NCBI GenBank assembly: GCA_026008535.1
Contig: BRKX01000017.1
Coordinates: 5,534,501 to 5,598,500 of the forward strand
Source: Perilla frutescens
Taxonomy: Eukaryota; Streptophyta; Magnoliopsida; Lamiales; Lamiaceae
Length of the DNA: 64,000 nucleotides
Reading direction: 5' to 3'
Each line of letters begins with the position of its first letter. The stretch's first letter is position 1. A program made the position numbers and the translations under genes. Under the pieces are notes generated by a model. That model was given only the letters and a program-made list of their open reading frames with translations. It did no database searches and was not told the origin of the DNA. Positions 46,682-58,040 of this stretch are shown one piece after another.

Positions 46682-47629
46682 TGAGAGTTGAGCCCCCGAG
46701 CCAGGATGAGCGAATTCCGGACAAATAGCCACTGAACTACCGCCGTGAGTCACTGATGCCGCTGTCGTGTGCCGCTTCAAGCGGTGGCCCCTTTGGGCCA
46801 CCCAATCCAAAGTATTTCTTCTACTTTTATTCCTATGACAAATGCTCTACTTAACTACCGATCCCATTTTCATCTAGGTAGATTTTCGGGTTACCTAATT
46901 ATTTTAATTATGTATTTAAATTCATATATTTTTCATGCGCCGTCCGAAAATTATGAAACCTTCATACTTACATAGTTATACGTGGAGCATGCTCTCAATT
47001 AAATTTAATACTTTTTAATAGAATGATTTTGCCGTATTCAGACTAATACCCATCCAAGCCAATCTGGTAAAGATTGGATAAAATGGCAAGTGGTTGACCT
47101 CTATATTTTCCAAATATTTTTGGTCTACTTTACTCGAAAATACTCGATAAATTTATCTTCCTGAAGTGTTGAATTGAGAATGAAACCTTAATGTTGCGCA
47201 TTGTAGTACGAAACCATTTTATTAGACTAGAATATTCATTTTGTGATTAGTTTGACTTGTAAAAATTATGTAGCAGTCCTCAGTTCAAACTTATGTTGTG
47301 TAGGATCTGTTGAGCTTGGGTTTCCTTTGTATCTCTGTGATGTTGTTCTATATCTACGGTTTTTTTGTTTTAATATTCAAAAAGTGTACTATGTTACCGT
47401 TCTAACTCTGAATATCCAGTCTTATAACATGTTGCATGTTATGATTTTTCTCAGGCTTCGAACAGTGAACTCGTACCATTTTCCGTGGATAGAGCCATGT
47501 TATCTATATATAAAATAAATAAATGTTTGCGATCAGATTCACTGGTCTTGATATTTGTTTGGATTCTATTTACTTTCGTTGTTGGATTTTGAGTCAAACA
47601 CCCTTCTTATACATACATTGGAAAACATG
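46682..47629. other. Intergenic, no gene seen
   Basis: No domain or transposon end recognised. The right part may belong to the old gypsy LTR G whose end is clear from 47630 on. Confidence 0.5.
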
Positions 47630-47944
47630 GATTTGTTCAAGTTACAGAGGTTATGCTGCCCAAATTTTTAGAAAGCATAACCTATTATTCTTATATATCT
47701 AATTAAAATTTCTTATTTCGCAAGTCAAGTAATAACAATCCCTTCCCCCAGTAATGCACAAGTCCCTTATCCCCAGAACTCTTGGGACTAGGGCGTTATA
47801 GAATGGAACCATAGCATAAGTTTGCAACTCTGTAGGCTTGTGCATTGTTTCATAGAGTCATTTTGTGAATTCAACTCTTGTTATGAGTTCGTACAACCCT
47901 CAGCCTCTCACCACTCCACGAGGACAATTTTTAAAGGTATGAAA
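47630..47944 (+). mobile_element. Old gypsy (chromovirus) LTR end and leader, element G
   Basis: Shares GGTTATGCTGCCCAAATTT and the downstream layout with element E (56493-56880): LTR end at about 47800, a decayed primer-binding site (GAATGGAACCATAGCATAAG against GAATGGTATCAGAG in E), then leader up to AAAGGTATGAAA. At that point copia C is inserted. Confidence 0.72.
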
Positions 47945-49368
47945 TGTTAGTCTTGTATACTGGAAGACTCGTCTTTGTATACATGCTACAATATTTTTGA
48001 TAATATAGATTGAATAAATAATTACAGTCACTGTGTACATGATACTTGCATATTTATTTATGGTTATATTTATCTGCCGGTTCCATATACTTGCATTATA
48101 GATGATATAGTGTGTGGGTATACACACAAGGCAACGATTATATCATTGGATTCCTTCCATGTATTAAAAGATTCATGGCTTAGATGGTCATAAACCCACC
48201 ATCGATACACCGTAGAATAATCTGATAGTTAGTTTATCATGACTAGTTGGTTTGTGTATTAAGGAGGATCATGATATGATATTGTTCTCTATTCTAACCT
48301 TAAGTGAGAGAATAAAGATCCACAGAGTTCGGATTCTTAAACCATATATATTGGCGGACATATATATGTTATGATATTGCTTTGACTTATTAATGAGTGA
48401 GAATCTCTGATAGGATCAACAACCTCGATGTCTTGGGCAGTATCATATACATTTATGATAGGTCGTGCAATATATATGGTCATCGTATCCTGATGCGCCA
48501 GGTTGATAATGTCCCCCTGAGGAAGCACATAGTTCATGTGAAACATGCAAGTGGGATTTATTCCGTACATGATAAATCTTATGTGATACTACTCAAGGAA
48601 CAAACTGTTAATTAATTATAGCTATCAGAAGCTTACATAATTAATTAATGGACATTATATCTTAAGCATGAGTAATGACTGGACTAAAGAAGAAAGCATA
48701 TTCAGAAATATGTATTAAATTGGTAGGTCAGTATTATTTTTTAGTGGAATAAAAATAATACTTGATTTATTTAATTATATCCTAAGTTTATTGGATATTG
48801 AAAATTAAATAATCTAGCAGACCAATTTAATATTCTTCTAGATCCCTGTTATAGCCCAATATGACTTTAGTGGACTGGGATGGAATAAGAGTGAGAGGCC
48901 CAAACCCATTAGGGTTGGAGAGTGAATTTTCGGCTACCTGTCTATAAAATAGAGAGGTGGTGGCCAAAAATTCCACACATGAAATCAACACCTCTTTGTG
49001 CTCTTTTGATCCCCATAGAATTCACACTCGTTTAGTAGAATACAACCCACATGTATCTAAACACAGTCTAGGAATACAACAGAAGATCAAGGAGTGAAAT
49101 TACATTGTGCTAGTGGGCGCCGATCACTACATTCAACAACAACAATAAGATTATATATTTAATCTTGTCCGCAACCCGTCTCGAATTTGTAAGTGAATTT
49201 CGAATTCTATGTTTCCACTTTAATTAGAATCGAAATTCGCTATGCATGTTAAATTCGATTCTTTTTAATTAATTACATATGCATGCATAAAATTTGATAT
49301 ACATGATGCTAGGATCAATGAACAACCAATTAGATCCTGCTGTAATTCAATTTGAAAAAACCCCAACA
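47945..49368 (+). repeat. Copia C 5' LTR (complete)
   Basis: 1424 bp, TGTTAGTCTTG to ACCCCAACA, clearly related to the B LTRs but more distant than they are from each other. It has a TATA box CTATAAAATAG inside a hairpin (48934-48960). Confidence 0.88.
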
Positions 49369-49370
49369 AC

Positions 49371-49382
49371 TTGTATCAGAGC
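49371..49382 (+). other. Primer-binding site, copia C
   Basis: TTGTATCAGAGC, the methionine-tRNA site with one mismatch at its second base. Confidence 0.82.
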
Positions 49383-51510
49383 GGGTTTTGGCACTACTCT
49401 AGAAATCCTAGGATAAATTTGAAATATATGTTTAAATTTGATGATGAATTTATGATGTTTAAATTTTCAGATTTAATAGTTCATATAATTCGATGTTGTT
49501 GTATTCAAAACTTGGATGAATTTTTGGTGTTGGCTGAAATTCTTGTTTTGTATCTATGTAATTTTCGATCCCTAGCAAATTAAGTTTGGAATAGATTTTT
49601 TATGATATCAAAATTTTCAGATTTAATTGATGAAGGTTTCGAAAATTTGAAGATCAAATTTTTCGAAAATTTGATGTTCTTAATTCCCTAATTTTTTATC
49701 TATAATTTTCGAAAATTTGGTCTTGAATTTGGAATAGAATTTTGATCCATAACAAAATTTTTCTTATTTTATACCTATGTTATTTTCGAAAATTATGGGG
49801 ATTTAGAATTGGTTAAGGTAATTTTTGATGTAAATCAAAAGTTACCTAATTTTAATTTCATAAGGTTTGAAAATAGAATTTTAAATTTGAAAAGTGTTGA
49901 AGAGGATCAAAACTTCCATATTTATTATTTGGTAATTTTTGTTCCCCCTTATCATTAATTGGAATAGATTTTTGATTAATATTAAAATTTTCAAGTTTAA
50001 TTAAATTAGGGTTTTCGAAAATTTAAGGTATAAATTTGGTGGATAATTTTAATTAATTTTCAAATTTATTCTTATGGTAATTTTTTATAGATATGAGATT
50101 TTATTTGGCAGATAATTATAATTAATTTTCAACTATTATCTTATTATAATTTTTGAAATTTAAATTTTAATTAAATGCAATTTTTGAAAATTTTGTCATG
50201 TATGGATATCATGTCATATTTTATATTTATCATGTAATTATGGTAGTTATATTTGTAGACTGTTATTGTTTATAGGTGGTACGGACTATCATTGCTCCAT
50301 AAATTATGTGATGTATGTTTTTAATTTATTGTTGAATGTATGTTGATCGTATGCCGGTTTGGCTATGTGATTTTAATCCATGAGAAAATCCATGGATTAG
50401 GTCTAAACATTTTATTTTATTATGTTGTTTTAATGTAATAGAAAAAATAAATTGTTAGCCCTAGTATAGTGGTTTTTGAAAATCACTATGTTTTGAGTTG
50501 TATTTTTATTTCCTTATTATTCTAGATATTTTAGGATTTTTCTTTCGAAATTGATATTCTATATTGAATAAGGATAGGAAATCGACTCAAAGAAGGAAAG
50601 AGAAACAGCCCAGTAAAGGAAGGACATCTCGAACACGCCCCGAAACCCTAATTGGAGCTAGAGTTTCGGCGAGGCGAAGGAGTGATCGGCGGCGGCTATG
50701 ATGTCCATTTATTTCGGAGCTCTCTTTCCAAGTTTATCTCATGAAGCAACATGAGATATAATCCATTATAGTTGGTTTTAATTATTATGCTTGTTGTGTT
50801 GTTTAACATGCAATGTATGTTTATCATTTTATGTTATGTCATGCATGTTTTGAAATGGGATAAAAATGAAACCTCAAACATAAATAAGTAAGTGGGAGAG
50901 ATACATACCAAAGTATGTGGAAATATCAAATGGTTTCCATTAATATGATTTAATTGAGAAGTGATGGGTATGCGAGTTGACAATAAGCCTTTCTCCATAA
51001 CGGATGTGTCATATCACTGGATTCTCTAGGAATTCAACTTCTTAAATAGATAAATGTAGGACACTACCAGAACAAATTGACTCCTCCAACTGGAACAATG
51101 AATTTGAAATAGTGACCTTGGAGTGAAGGTGATGGTGTTCACACTTAGGTGTAATTTATTAATAAACATCCACACTAAAGTGGCTTATTAATTAGAAGAT
51201 TACATGACCAGCTTGTTTACTGACTATTAATTTACTTGTCAAAAGGAAACTTGACTGAAGGTAAATTAAAGGTTAAAAGACTTGTTTAAAAATGAATTTT
51301 ATAAATGTCCACACTAACGTGGCTTGTAAGAAATATTTTTTAAAATGTCGATGGGTATACATATAATTCTTTTGAGGTATTTCGATTATATGTCTTTATC
51401 CTAAAGGTTGTGAATTTTGTAAACATCCACACTAAAGTGGCTTATGAGAAATATTTTTAAAATGTCGGTGGATATACATATATTTCTTTTGAGGTGTTTC
51501 GATTATGTGT
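49383..51510 (+). other. Copia C untranslated leader
   Basis: 2.1 kb, no coding signal, AT-rich with many TTTTCGAAAATT motifs, comparable to the leaders of B and D. Near its end three CCACACTAAAGTGG-type motifs occur (51169-51184, 51308-51323, 51426-51441); the last two belong to a local duplication of about 118 bp. The leader is cut at 51510 by the LTR of element E just before gag would start. Confidence 0.78.
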
Positions 51511-53188
51511 TGTAACATCCCATATATTTCAGAATGTCTTGGTGAGTTTTTTAAATTTATTTAGAAGACTAAAAAAAATAATTGGAGCTAAAATAAAGTT
51601 AAATAGATGTAAGTTGCGACTTTTTTGTGTATTTTATGTGAAAATTGATTATGAGATTTTGCGTTTGCCACCGGAAGATAGTCAATATTGGTCTTTTCTG
51701 AAACGTAAGGACCTAAAGGAAGATGCCAGTGCTTTCAGAATTAATCTAACCTCTACAAGAGTCCCGAAATTGAAAATCGTAAATGGAAAACCTGTGAATA
51801 GTGTTTTTCCGTAAAGACGTGATTTTTGAATCTTTATTAAATCTTGTGTATTAATTCGAGTCTTGTTTTGACAATTTGCTTCCATAGAAAATCACCCAAG
51901 GAATCCATTCATGTTTTCGGATTTTCAATCAGAGGTCAATCGAACGCTCGAGAGCGTTTTTAGTAAAAAGGGCGGAATAGTAAATCAGAGGTCAATCGAA
52001 TGCTCGGGAGTGATTTTCCTCAAATGACCTCCTCATTTTTCAATGATGGGTTGATTCAATAGTACTCGAGTCAATGAGTCTCCCGGTATTTTTGGATTTT
52101 ATATCAGAGGTCATTTGGACCTCATCATTGAATAAAACAACTTTAATTGAATCCGAAAACGCTTTATCACTATTTTATATCCGAAAAAGTTATACCCGCC
52201 TGAGCCTTGGTTTTCCTATAAATAGGGGGGATGGATTCATTCCAACTTACTCATTCTCTCTCTTCTCTCTCTTTCTCTCTCTCGTTCGTGTTGACGAACG
52301 GGAAACCCGGGCCTGCGCCGAGTAAATCGCGCATGCGAGCCCAGGTTAAGTTTTGCTGGGGGTGCTGCTGCGGGAGCAGCTACCGAATGCTGAAAGGCTG
52401 CTGAAGAGCCGCCACCGCCGCTGCTGTGGATGGCCGGAAATCACCATCGTTGTGCCGCCACCGCGCCACTACTTCGGACGTCTCGTTTCGGTCCATTTCT
52501 TATCCTTTATAGTTGAAATTTTAATATGTTTTGTATTTTAAATAGTAATTCATTTCGTATGTTGGGTGCGTCATCGTCCGGTGGCCAAAAACCGGTGAAA
52601 ATGCCGGAAAATGTGAAAAATAAATGGGCGCCGGTTAGTTTTGGTTTTTGCCCATTTTCACCCGTTTTGGGTTGTCAAATCGAAAACGTTTGAGCTAGAA
52701 AGTTGCTCGAAATATTATTTCCTATATGATTGCCAAGTTTCGTACTTTTTCGATAAGTTTTGATTAAAGTCGATTATTTTAATCAGGCGGTTATTTTTAT
52801 AACTAAAGCATGTGATTTCAGAAAATTCCAAAAATCATATAGTTTAATAAAATAAATAAAAAGCTCCAATTAAATTAAAGTTGGAATATAATTAAAGTAA
52901 ATAAAAGCTCCAATTAAATTAAAGTCGAGTTCTGAAAATTAGAGCAGCGGTCCTAAAATAAGGTTTGACCTTGTAGGACCTGTTGAGCCAGTCAGAGGAG
53001 ATGACGGATGAATATCGAGAAGTTTGATCACCTGAGTTGATCTAATCGAGGTGAGTTTATTTGTAAAACCTATTTATATTTGAGTTATTAACTCATAAAT
53101 GTGATACTCATAGTTAGAATATCCAAACAAAATATTTGATGAATTATCTGCTCAAGTCTCTGCTAGAGTAATAGTATTATACTGCTGT

Positions 53189-53390
53189 ATAATTATTGAG
53201 AGCATAGATTATGCTTTGCCATAATGATCGAGAACATAGATTATTCTTTGTCATAATTATTGAGAACATAGATTATACTTCATCATAATTATTGAGAATA
53301 TAGATTCTGATTTATCATAATAAATGAATATAGATTATGCTTCGACATAATTAAATAGAATAGATTATGCCTTGTCATAATTAAAGTCTA
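53189..53390. repeat. ~32-bp minisatellite in gypsy E LTR
   Basis: About six imperfect copies of a unit containing CATAATTATTGAGAACATAG, spaced about 32 bp (starts near 53191, 53222, 53255, 53287). The matching array in the 3' LTR is at 61678-61875. Confidence 0.85.
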
Positions 53391-54423
53391 TGGGTTAAAA
53401 GTTAAGGTGTAGAGTTTAAAGTTCATAGTATATATATTAAGGTTAGAGTTTATATTTAAAGTCTAATAATCATAGTTTAAAGTTACAGTAAATTAAACGT
53501 TTATTGTGTATTGATTATACTTGTGTATAATGAGTTATAATTTTTAGCTTGTGCTTTCAGTATTAAACTCAAGTTATAGAATAGTTTCCATTTAAGGAAT
53601 ATGGAACATAATTGAACTAAGTTTGCTAGAGGAATTAAGGGTTAGCATAGTTGCTATATTCAGAGGATGACATAGTTTTTATGCTTATGTTATATTGTGC
53701 GCTTTATAGAGAGAACATAGAACAAAGAATAGGCTGGAATTGTGATTCGTGCAGTTGTGATGTTAATCACTAAAGGTGTCACTGTGAGGTAACCCCTGCA
53801 CATACACGTGATATGGGCATCACTATAAGGCGTCAATGCTAGGTAACCTCTAGTATACTCAGGGTCAATGCTAGGAAATCCCTAGTATACTCTTTTCGGA
53901 TTAGCGTGGTAACCCCTCCTTTTTCCTATCAGCGGCATGTCATAGTGTGCAGTAGACGATAGAAGGAGCTACAGGGTACCAAAGAGAAGTAAAGTTTTGC
54001 AGAAATGGGAAGAGCTTTCGTATTTTGCTTTCCATTATCTTATATTTTGGATATTCTTTTACAGTTTTTATTAAATATTGAGTTAAAAGTTTAACCAACT
54101 GAGTGCTTTAGTACTCACGCTCAAAATATTTTCAAAATATTTTTCACATGTTGAGATGCCGTGGGTGATGACTCGATGTACTGTTATGGGTTGATCATAC
54201 ATTGTTATCTCGTTCAGAATAAATTATTGCTCATGAGTATGTTGTTATGTGATACAATATTATTCCATTGTTTTCCACTTAGACTCTGATACATTTTCCC
54301 CATAGTATGATTGCATGTTATATTTTATTATTGGGCTTATCTGAATTGTATACCTTATTTGAATCATGACAAATAAAGTCCCATTTCTTTTCATAGATCC
54401 AAACATATCTCTTTACAGTTTTC

Positions 54424-54573
54424 GACCTATGGATAGGTCATATTTGGTTGAGTCTTGGATTTTGTTTATTTTTTTAGTTGACCTATGAATAGGTCTTAAC
54501 TTGATTAATAATTGCTTCTGTCCTATGAATGAGACATAAAATAGTTTGTTTGCCTCTGACCTATTGATGAGAC
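54424..54573. repeat. Cluster of 16-bp palindromes (left of insertion)
   Basis: GACCTATGGATAGGTC (54424-54439), GACCTATGAATAGGTC (54480-54495), GTCCTATGAATGAGAC (54520-54535) and GACCTATTGATGAGAC (54558-54573). The cluster resumes at 56306-56424 beyond the inverted-repeat element. Confidence 0.85.
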
Positions 54574-56306
54574 CATGGCAATCATCAAATCGGTCCATCC
54601 AAAACTAACATTAAAGGATCCCAAGATTGTAACTCCTTTAATAATCAAAGATTGGAGATTAAGATTTGAAGAGTAATGCATGAAGATAGAACTAATCAAG
54701 TTGTGCATGCATGGCAGATTCACATTGCATAGACAAGTTGCATGGAGTTTTCGTCCCCCTTAGTTATTTAATTAAGGGATTGATTTATTTAGACTATAGT
54801 ATTTAATTAGACTATGGTATTTAATTAATTAGATCAGATTTTATCTATTTTATATTGTAATTTTCGTCCATTATTAAATAGGTTTGACTAGAATTGTATT
54901 TAAGGCAATTTCCTACCTTGAATAGAATTCTAGTTTAGGGAACTTCCTAGTATAGTTAGAGATCCCTTTTGGATTAATTTTTGAGTCTTTTTTTTATGCA
55001 AATTTCGTCCCCCTTATGTCTTATAAATAGGGGAACCATGTTACATTGATACTTTAGACATTATTGAAGTTATTTTGCTTTTGCATCCAATTGTGTCTCA
55101 AATTTTATATTCTTTTGATTGTTTTCCATCAAGAAAATTATCATTCTTAGAATTAGCACATCTAAGTCTTATTTAAGGGTATTGCTTAATCCGCTTGAGG
55201 GATTAACCGGTATTCGCTAATCGAAGATCAACTTAGAGATTTCAACCTTGGATACGTTCGAGATTCAAGGAGGCTATCGGGTTGTGATTCACATCAATAA
55301 TCACCAACCGTCCATCATCAATCGATGACGCCCATCCAGCCCCAAGTCGCACGCCTCATCCCTTCCAAAGTTCGAGTTCTATACCGTTCCTTTCCATCTG
55401 TAAGTTCGTTTGATCTCTATCATATCCTACCTACTCCAAGCCCTTCTTCACAAGCCATCACACACGTAACATACCCTATTTCCAGCCCATATTCGCCCCT
55501 TTTCAGCCCTTGTTATCATTGGTATTGTGTTACATAGTTTGTGTCATTCTCTACGTATTTTAATTGTCTGGATTAGTTAGTTTTAGTCGTCTATTTGAGT
55601 CGGATTGTTTCCCTTCTTTAGCTGACGTTGAAATCTCTAAGTTGATCTTCGATTAGCGAATACCGGTTAATCCCTCAAGTGGATTAAGCAATACCCTTGA
55701 ATAAGACTTAGATGTGCTAATTCTAAGAATGATAATTTTCTTGATGGAAAACAATCAAAAGAATATAAAATTTGAGACACAATTGGATGCGAAAGCAAAA
55801 TAACTTCAATAATGTCTAAAGTATCAATGTAACATGGTTCCCCTATTTATAAGACATAAGAGGGACGAAATTTGCATAAAAAAAGACTCAAAAATTAATC
55901 AAAAAGGGATCTCTAACTATACTAGGAAGTTCCCTAAACTAGAATTCTATTCAAGGTAGGAAATTGCCTTAAATACAATTCTAGTCAAACCTATTTAATA
56001 ATGGATGAAAATTACAATATAAAATAGATAAAATCTGATCTAATTAATTAAATACCATAGTCTAATTAAATACTATAGTCTAAATAAATCAATCCCTTAA
56101 TTAAATAACTAAGGGGGACGAAAACTCCATGCAACTTGTCTATGCAATGTGAATCTGCCATGCATGCATAACTTGATGAGTTCTATCTTCATGCATTGAT
56201 CTTCAAATCTTGATCTCCAATCTTTGATTATTAAAGGAGTAACAATCTTGGGATCCTTTAATGGTAGCTTTGGATGGACCGATTTGATGCTTGCCATGGT
56301 CTCATC
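54566..56306. mobile_element. 1.74-kb element with ~680-bp inverted arms (MULE/foldback type)
   Basis: Left arm 54566-55246 and right arm 55627-56306 are near-perfect inverted copies (very few mismatches by eye), separated by 380 bp. ACCTATTGATG occurs directly on both sides (54559-54569 and 56307-56317), overlapping the arm ends, consistent with a target duplication of about 9 bp as made by Mutator-like elements. Each arm holds a TATA-like sequence directed at the centre (TATAAATA at 55022-55029; its mirror at 55844-55851). The centre has a 70-codon open frame (55325-55537) I do not recognise. No transposase. Confidence 0.72.
55247..55626. other. Central loop of the inverted-repeat element
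   Basis: 380 bp of unique sequence, more C-rich than its surroundings, with a 70-codon plus-strand open frame (55325-55537) and no known domain. It could be a captured host fragment, but nothing here proves it. Confidence 0.45.
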
Positions 56307-56424
56307 ACCTATTGATGGGTCTTAGTTGTTGTGACCTATGAAGAGGTCCTGTTTATTTGAAGAGTTAGAATCATATTTATTAATTATTGGATTCTGTTTG
56401 AATTTGATTGCCCCATGAATAGGC
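56306..56424. repeat. Cluster of 16-bp palindromes (right of insertion)
   Basis: CACCTATTGATGGGTC (56306-56321), GACCTATGAAGAGGTC (56333-56348) and GCCCCATGAATAGGC (56410-56424), continuing the left cluster. Confidence 0.8.
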
Positions 56425-56729
56425 ATTCTTTGACTTGATTGAATCATTTACCTTCGCTGATATGTTGAAAGACGCGGATTTCTTCCAGTTACAGAGGTTA
56501 TGCTGCCCAAATTTCTGAGGAGTATAACATATTCTTATTCTAAAGCCATTTCATTTGATCATTCTAAATAGTACTTCCTTTTTTAGTAACACCCCGACCC
56601 TCATTTATTATTTCTTTTGGGACCGGGACATTACAGAGGACCCTTTGGATTTTAGATTATGCTACCTTTTTTCTTTTATTTTTCCCGTAGTGTCCCCATC
56701 CTAATCCTCAGGACCGGGGTGTTACAGAA

Positions 56730-56741
56730 TGGTATCAGAGT
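56730..56741 (+). other. Primer-binding site, gypsy E
   Basis: TGGTATCAGAGT, methionine-tRNA type, three bases after the 5' LTR. Confidence 0.85.
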
Positions 56742-58040
56742 AGGTTCCAACTCTGCGACATGTCTCTTATGTTTGTTTGCTTAAAGTGATTATGTGAATT
56801 CGAGTTGTATTCTTAAAGGGTTCATATATAGCAACCCACAGTACATCATCACCTCACATCCTCAACAAAGTTCAAAGGTATGAAAAGTTTTAAAAGCTTT
56901 GGTTATATTGTGTTATAACATTTTAAAGTCATGTGAATGATAAGTCATTCATAAGTGATCTTTGAGCAAGGCAATGAAATTTAAAGAATGTTAATTTCAA
57001 GTAAGTCATAGATCTAAAAGTTTAAAGAGTGAAATTAATTTTGGATGAATCCAAAAGATAGTCTAAAGTTGTTTTAAAAGACAAAAGTTAATTTATAGTT
57101 ATTCTTTTCAAAAAGAATTTTAAAGATATAAATCATTTTGATATCAAAATCTTTTGGTCATTGTTGAAACCTGAATTTTGATTTTAAAATCTTCTCTTTA
57201 TGAAAAAAGACTATTTACTGCTAGAAAGTATTGTGATTCTGAGGATAGAGAATGACTAAGGTAAAGGATCAAGGATAGATAATTTAAAGATGGAGCTTAG
57301 TCAAGAACATAGACTATAGATGCTTGAACTTAGAACAATTCTAAGTTTTCCCTGTATGATTAAAAAGAGCTTTATGAATTAAGTTCCATAGCTAGAGAGT
57401 TAAAGAGGCGTGTGGTTGGGCAAGCCCTTCACACTGCATGGGAATCATGCTAGAGAGAAGAGAAGCTTCGTTATTTGAAGAAAGTCCTACAAACTCGTAA
57501 AGATTGATCCCTTAAGGCAAGCACATCTGACGAAAAGAGTATAGTCATCTCAAGCAAGCCAGTATAATGAAGGAAGCAACCATCAAAGGTGCATCATTTC
57601 AATTTAAGGTCCTCTGGGTCTGTTGACACAAGGCGAATCATGTGCAACTTGGAAGAAAAGGAAGAGTTTCACTACAGACAAGCATCTAGAGTTAAAGAAG
57701 TTCCAAGTAGTGAGGGATGCTCATCTTAATTGTGAATCATCAAAGAAGCGTTATAGAAGTCAAGATGTCACAACCAGCCGATGAATGTATGACATAATTT
57801 CGAAAGACCCAGATAAAGCGTTATAGAAGTTAAATGCCCTTCTATGCTTTGAACTTAGAAAGAACATAGACGATAGAATCTTTAGCATAGAGTGAACTTT
57901 AAGTTGTCCTTTGTTAAGAATCACTTTGAACATAGACTAAATAAGTAATCCCATTCTTATAGATGTGAGTTATTTGAGAAGCGACGAAATACGAGTTTTG
58001 AAAGACGTGACAAGGAGTCTCATGTGACAATTAAAGTGAA
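56742..58040 (+). other. Gypsy E leader and internal remnant
   Basis: No gene seen. Purine-rich, with many AAGT/AAAG motifs and repeated AACATAGAC strings; similar at its start to the leader of relic G. No gag could be recognised. Confidence 0.6.

Larger units (their letters stand above)
51511..56726 (+). repeat. Gypsy E 5' LTR, interrupted by an inverted-repeat element
   Basis: Begins TGTAACATCCC and ends GGGGTGTTACA. It spans 5.2 kb because a 1.74-kb insertion lies at about 54566-56306. Core promoter CCTATAAATAGGGG at 52213-52226, followed by a CT microsatellite (about 52250-52285) and a GC-rich stretch (52300-52480). The 51511-54363 part is colinear with the 3' LTR. Confidence 0.8.

Noticed and set aside
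46556..46810. 84-codon minus-strand frame near the hAT right end
   Set aside because: It overlaps the subterminal repeats and the target duplication; no domain, likely chance.
55325..55537. 70-codon frame in the loop of the inverted repeat as a captured gene
   Set aside because: No recognised domain or exon structure; not enough evidence to call it a gene.
19829..56741. Several tRNA-like fragments (TGGTATCAGAG)
   Set aside because: Each is 12 bp at an LTR border, the size and place of a primer-binding site; no cloverleaf surrounds them.
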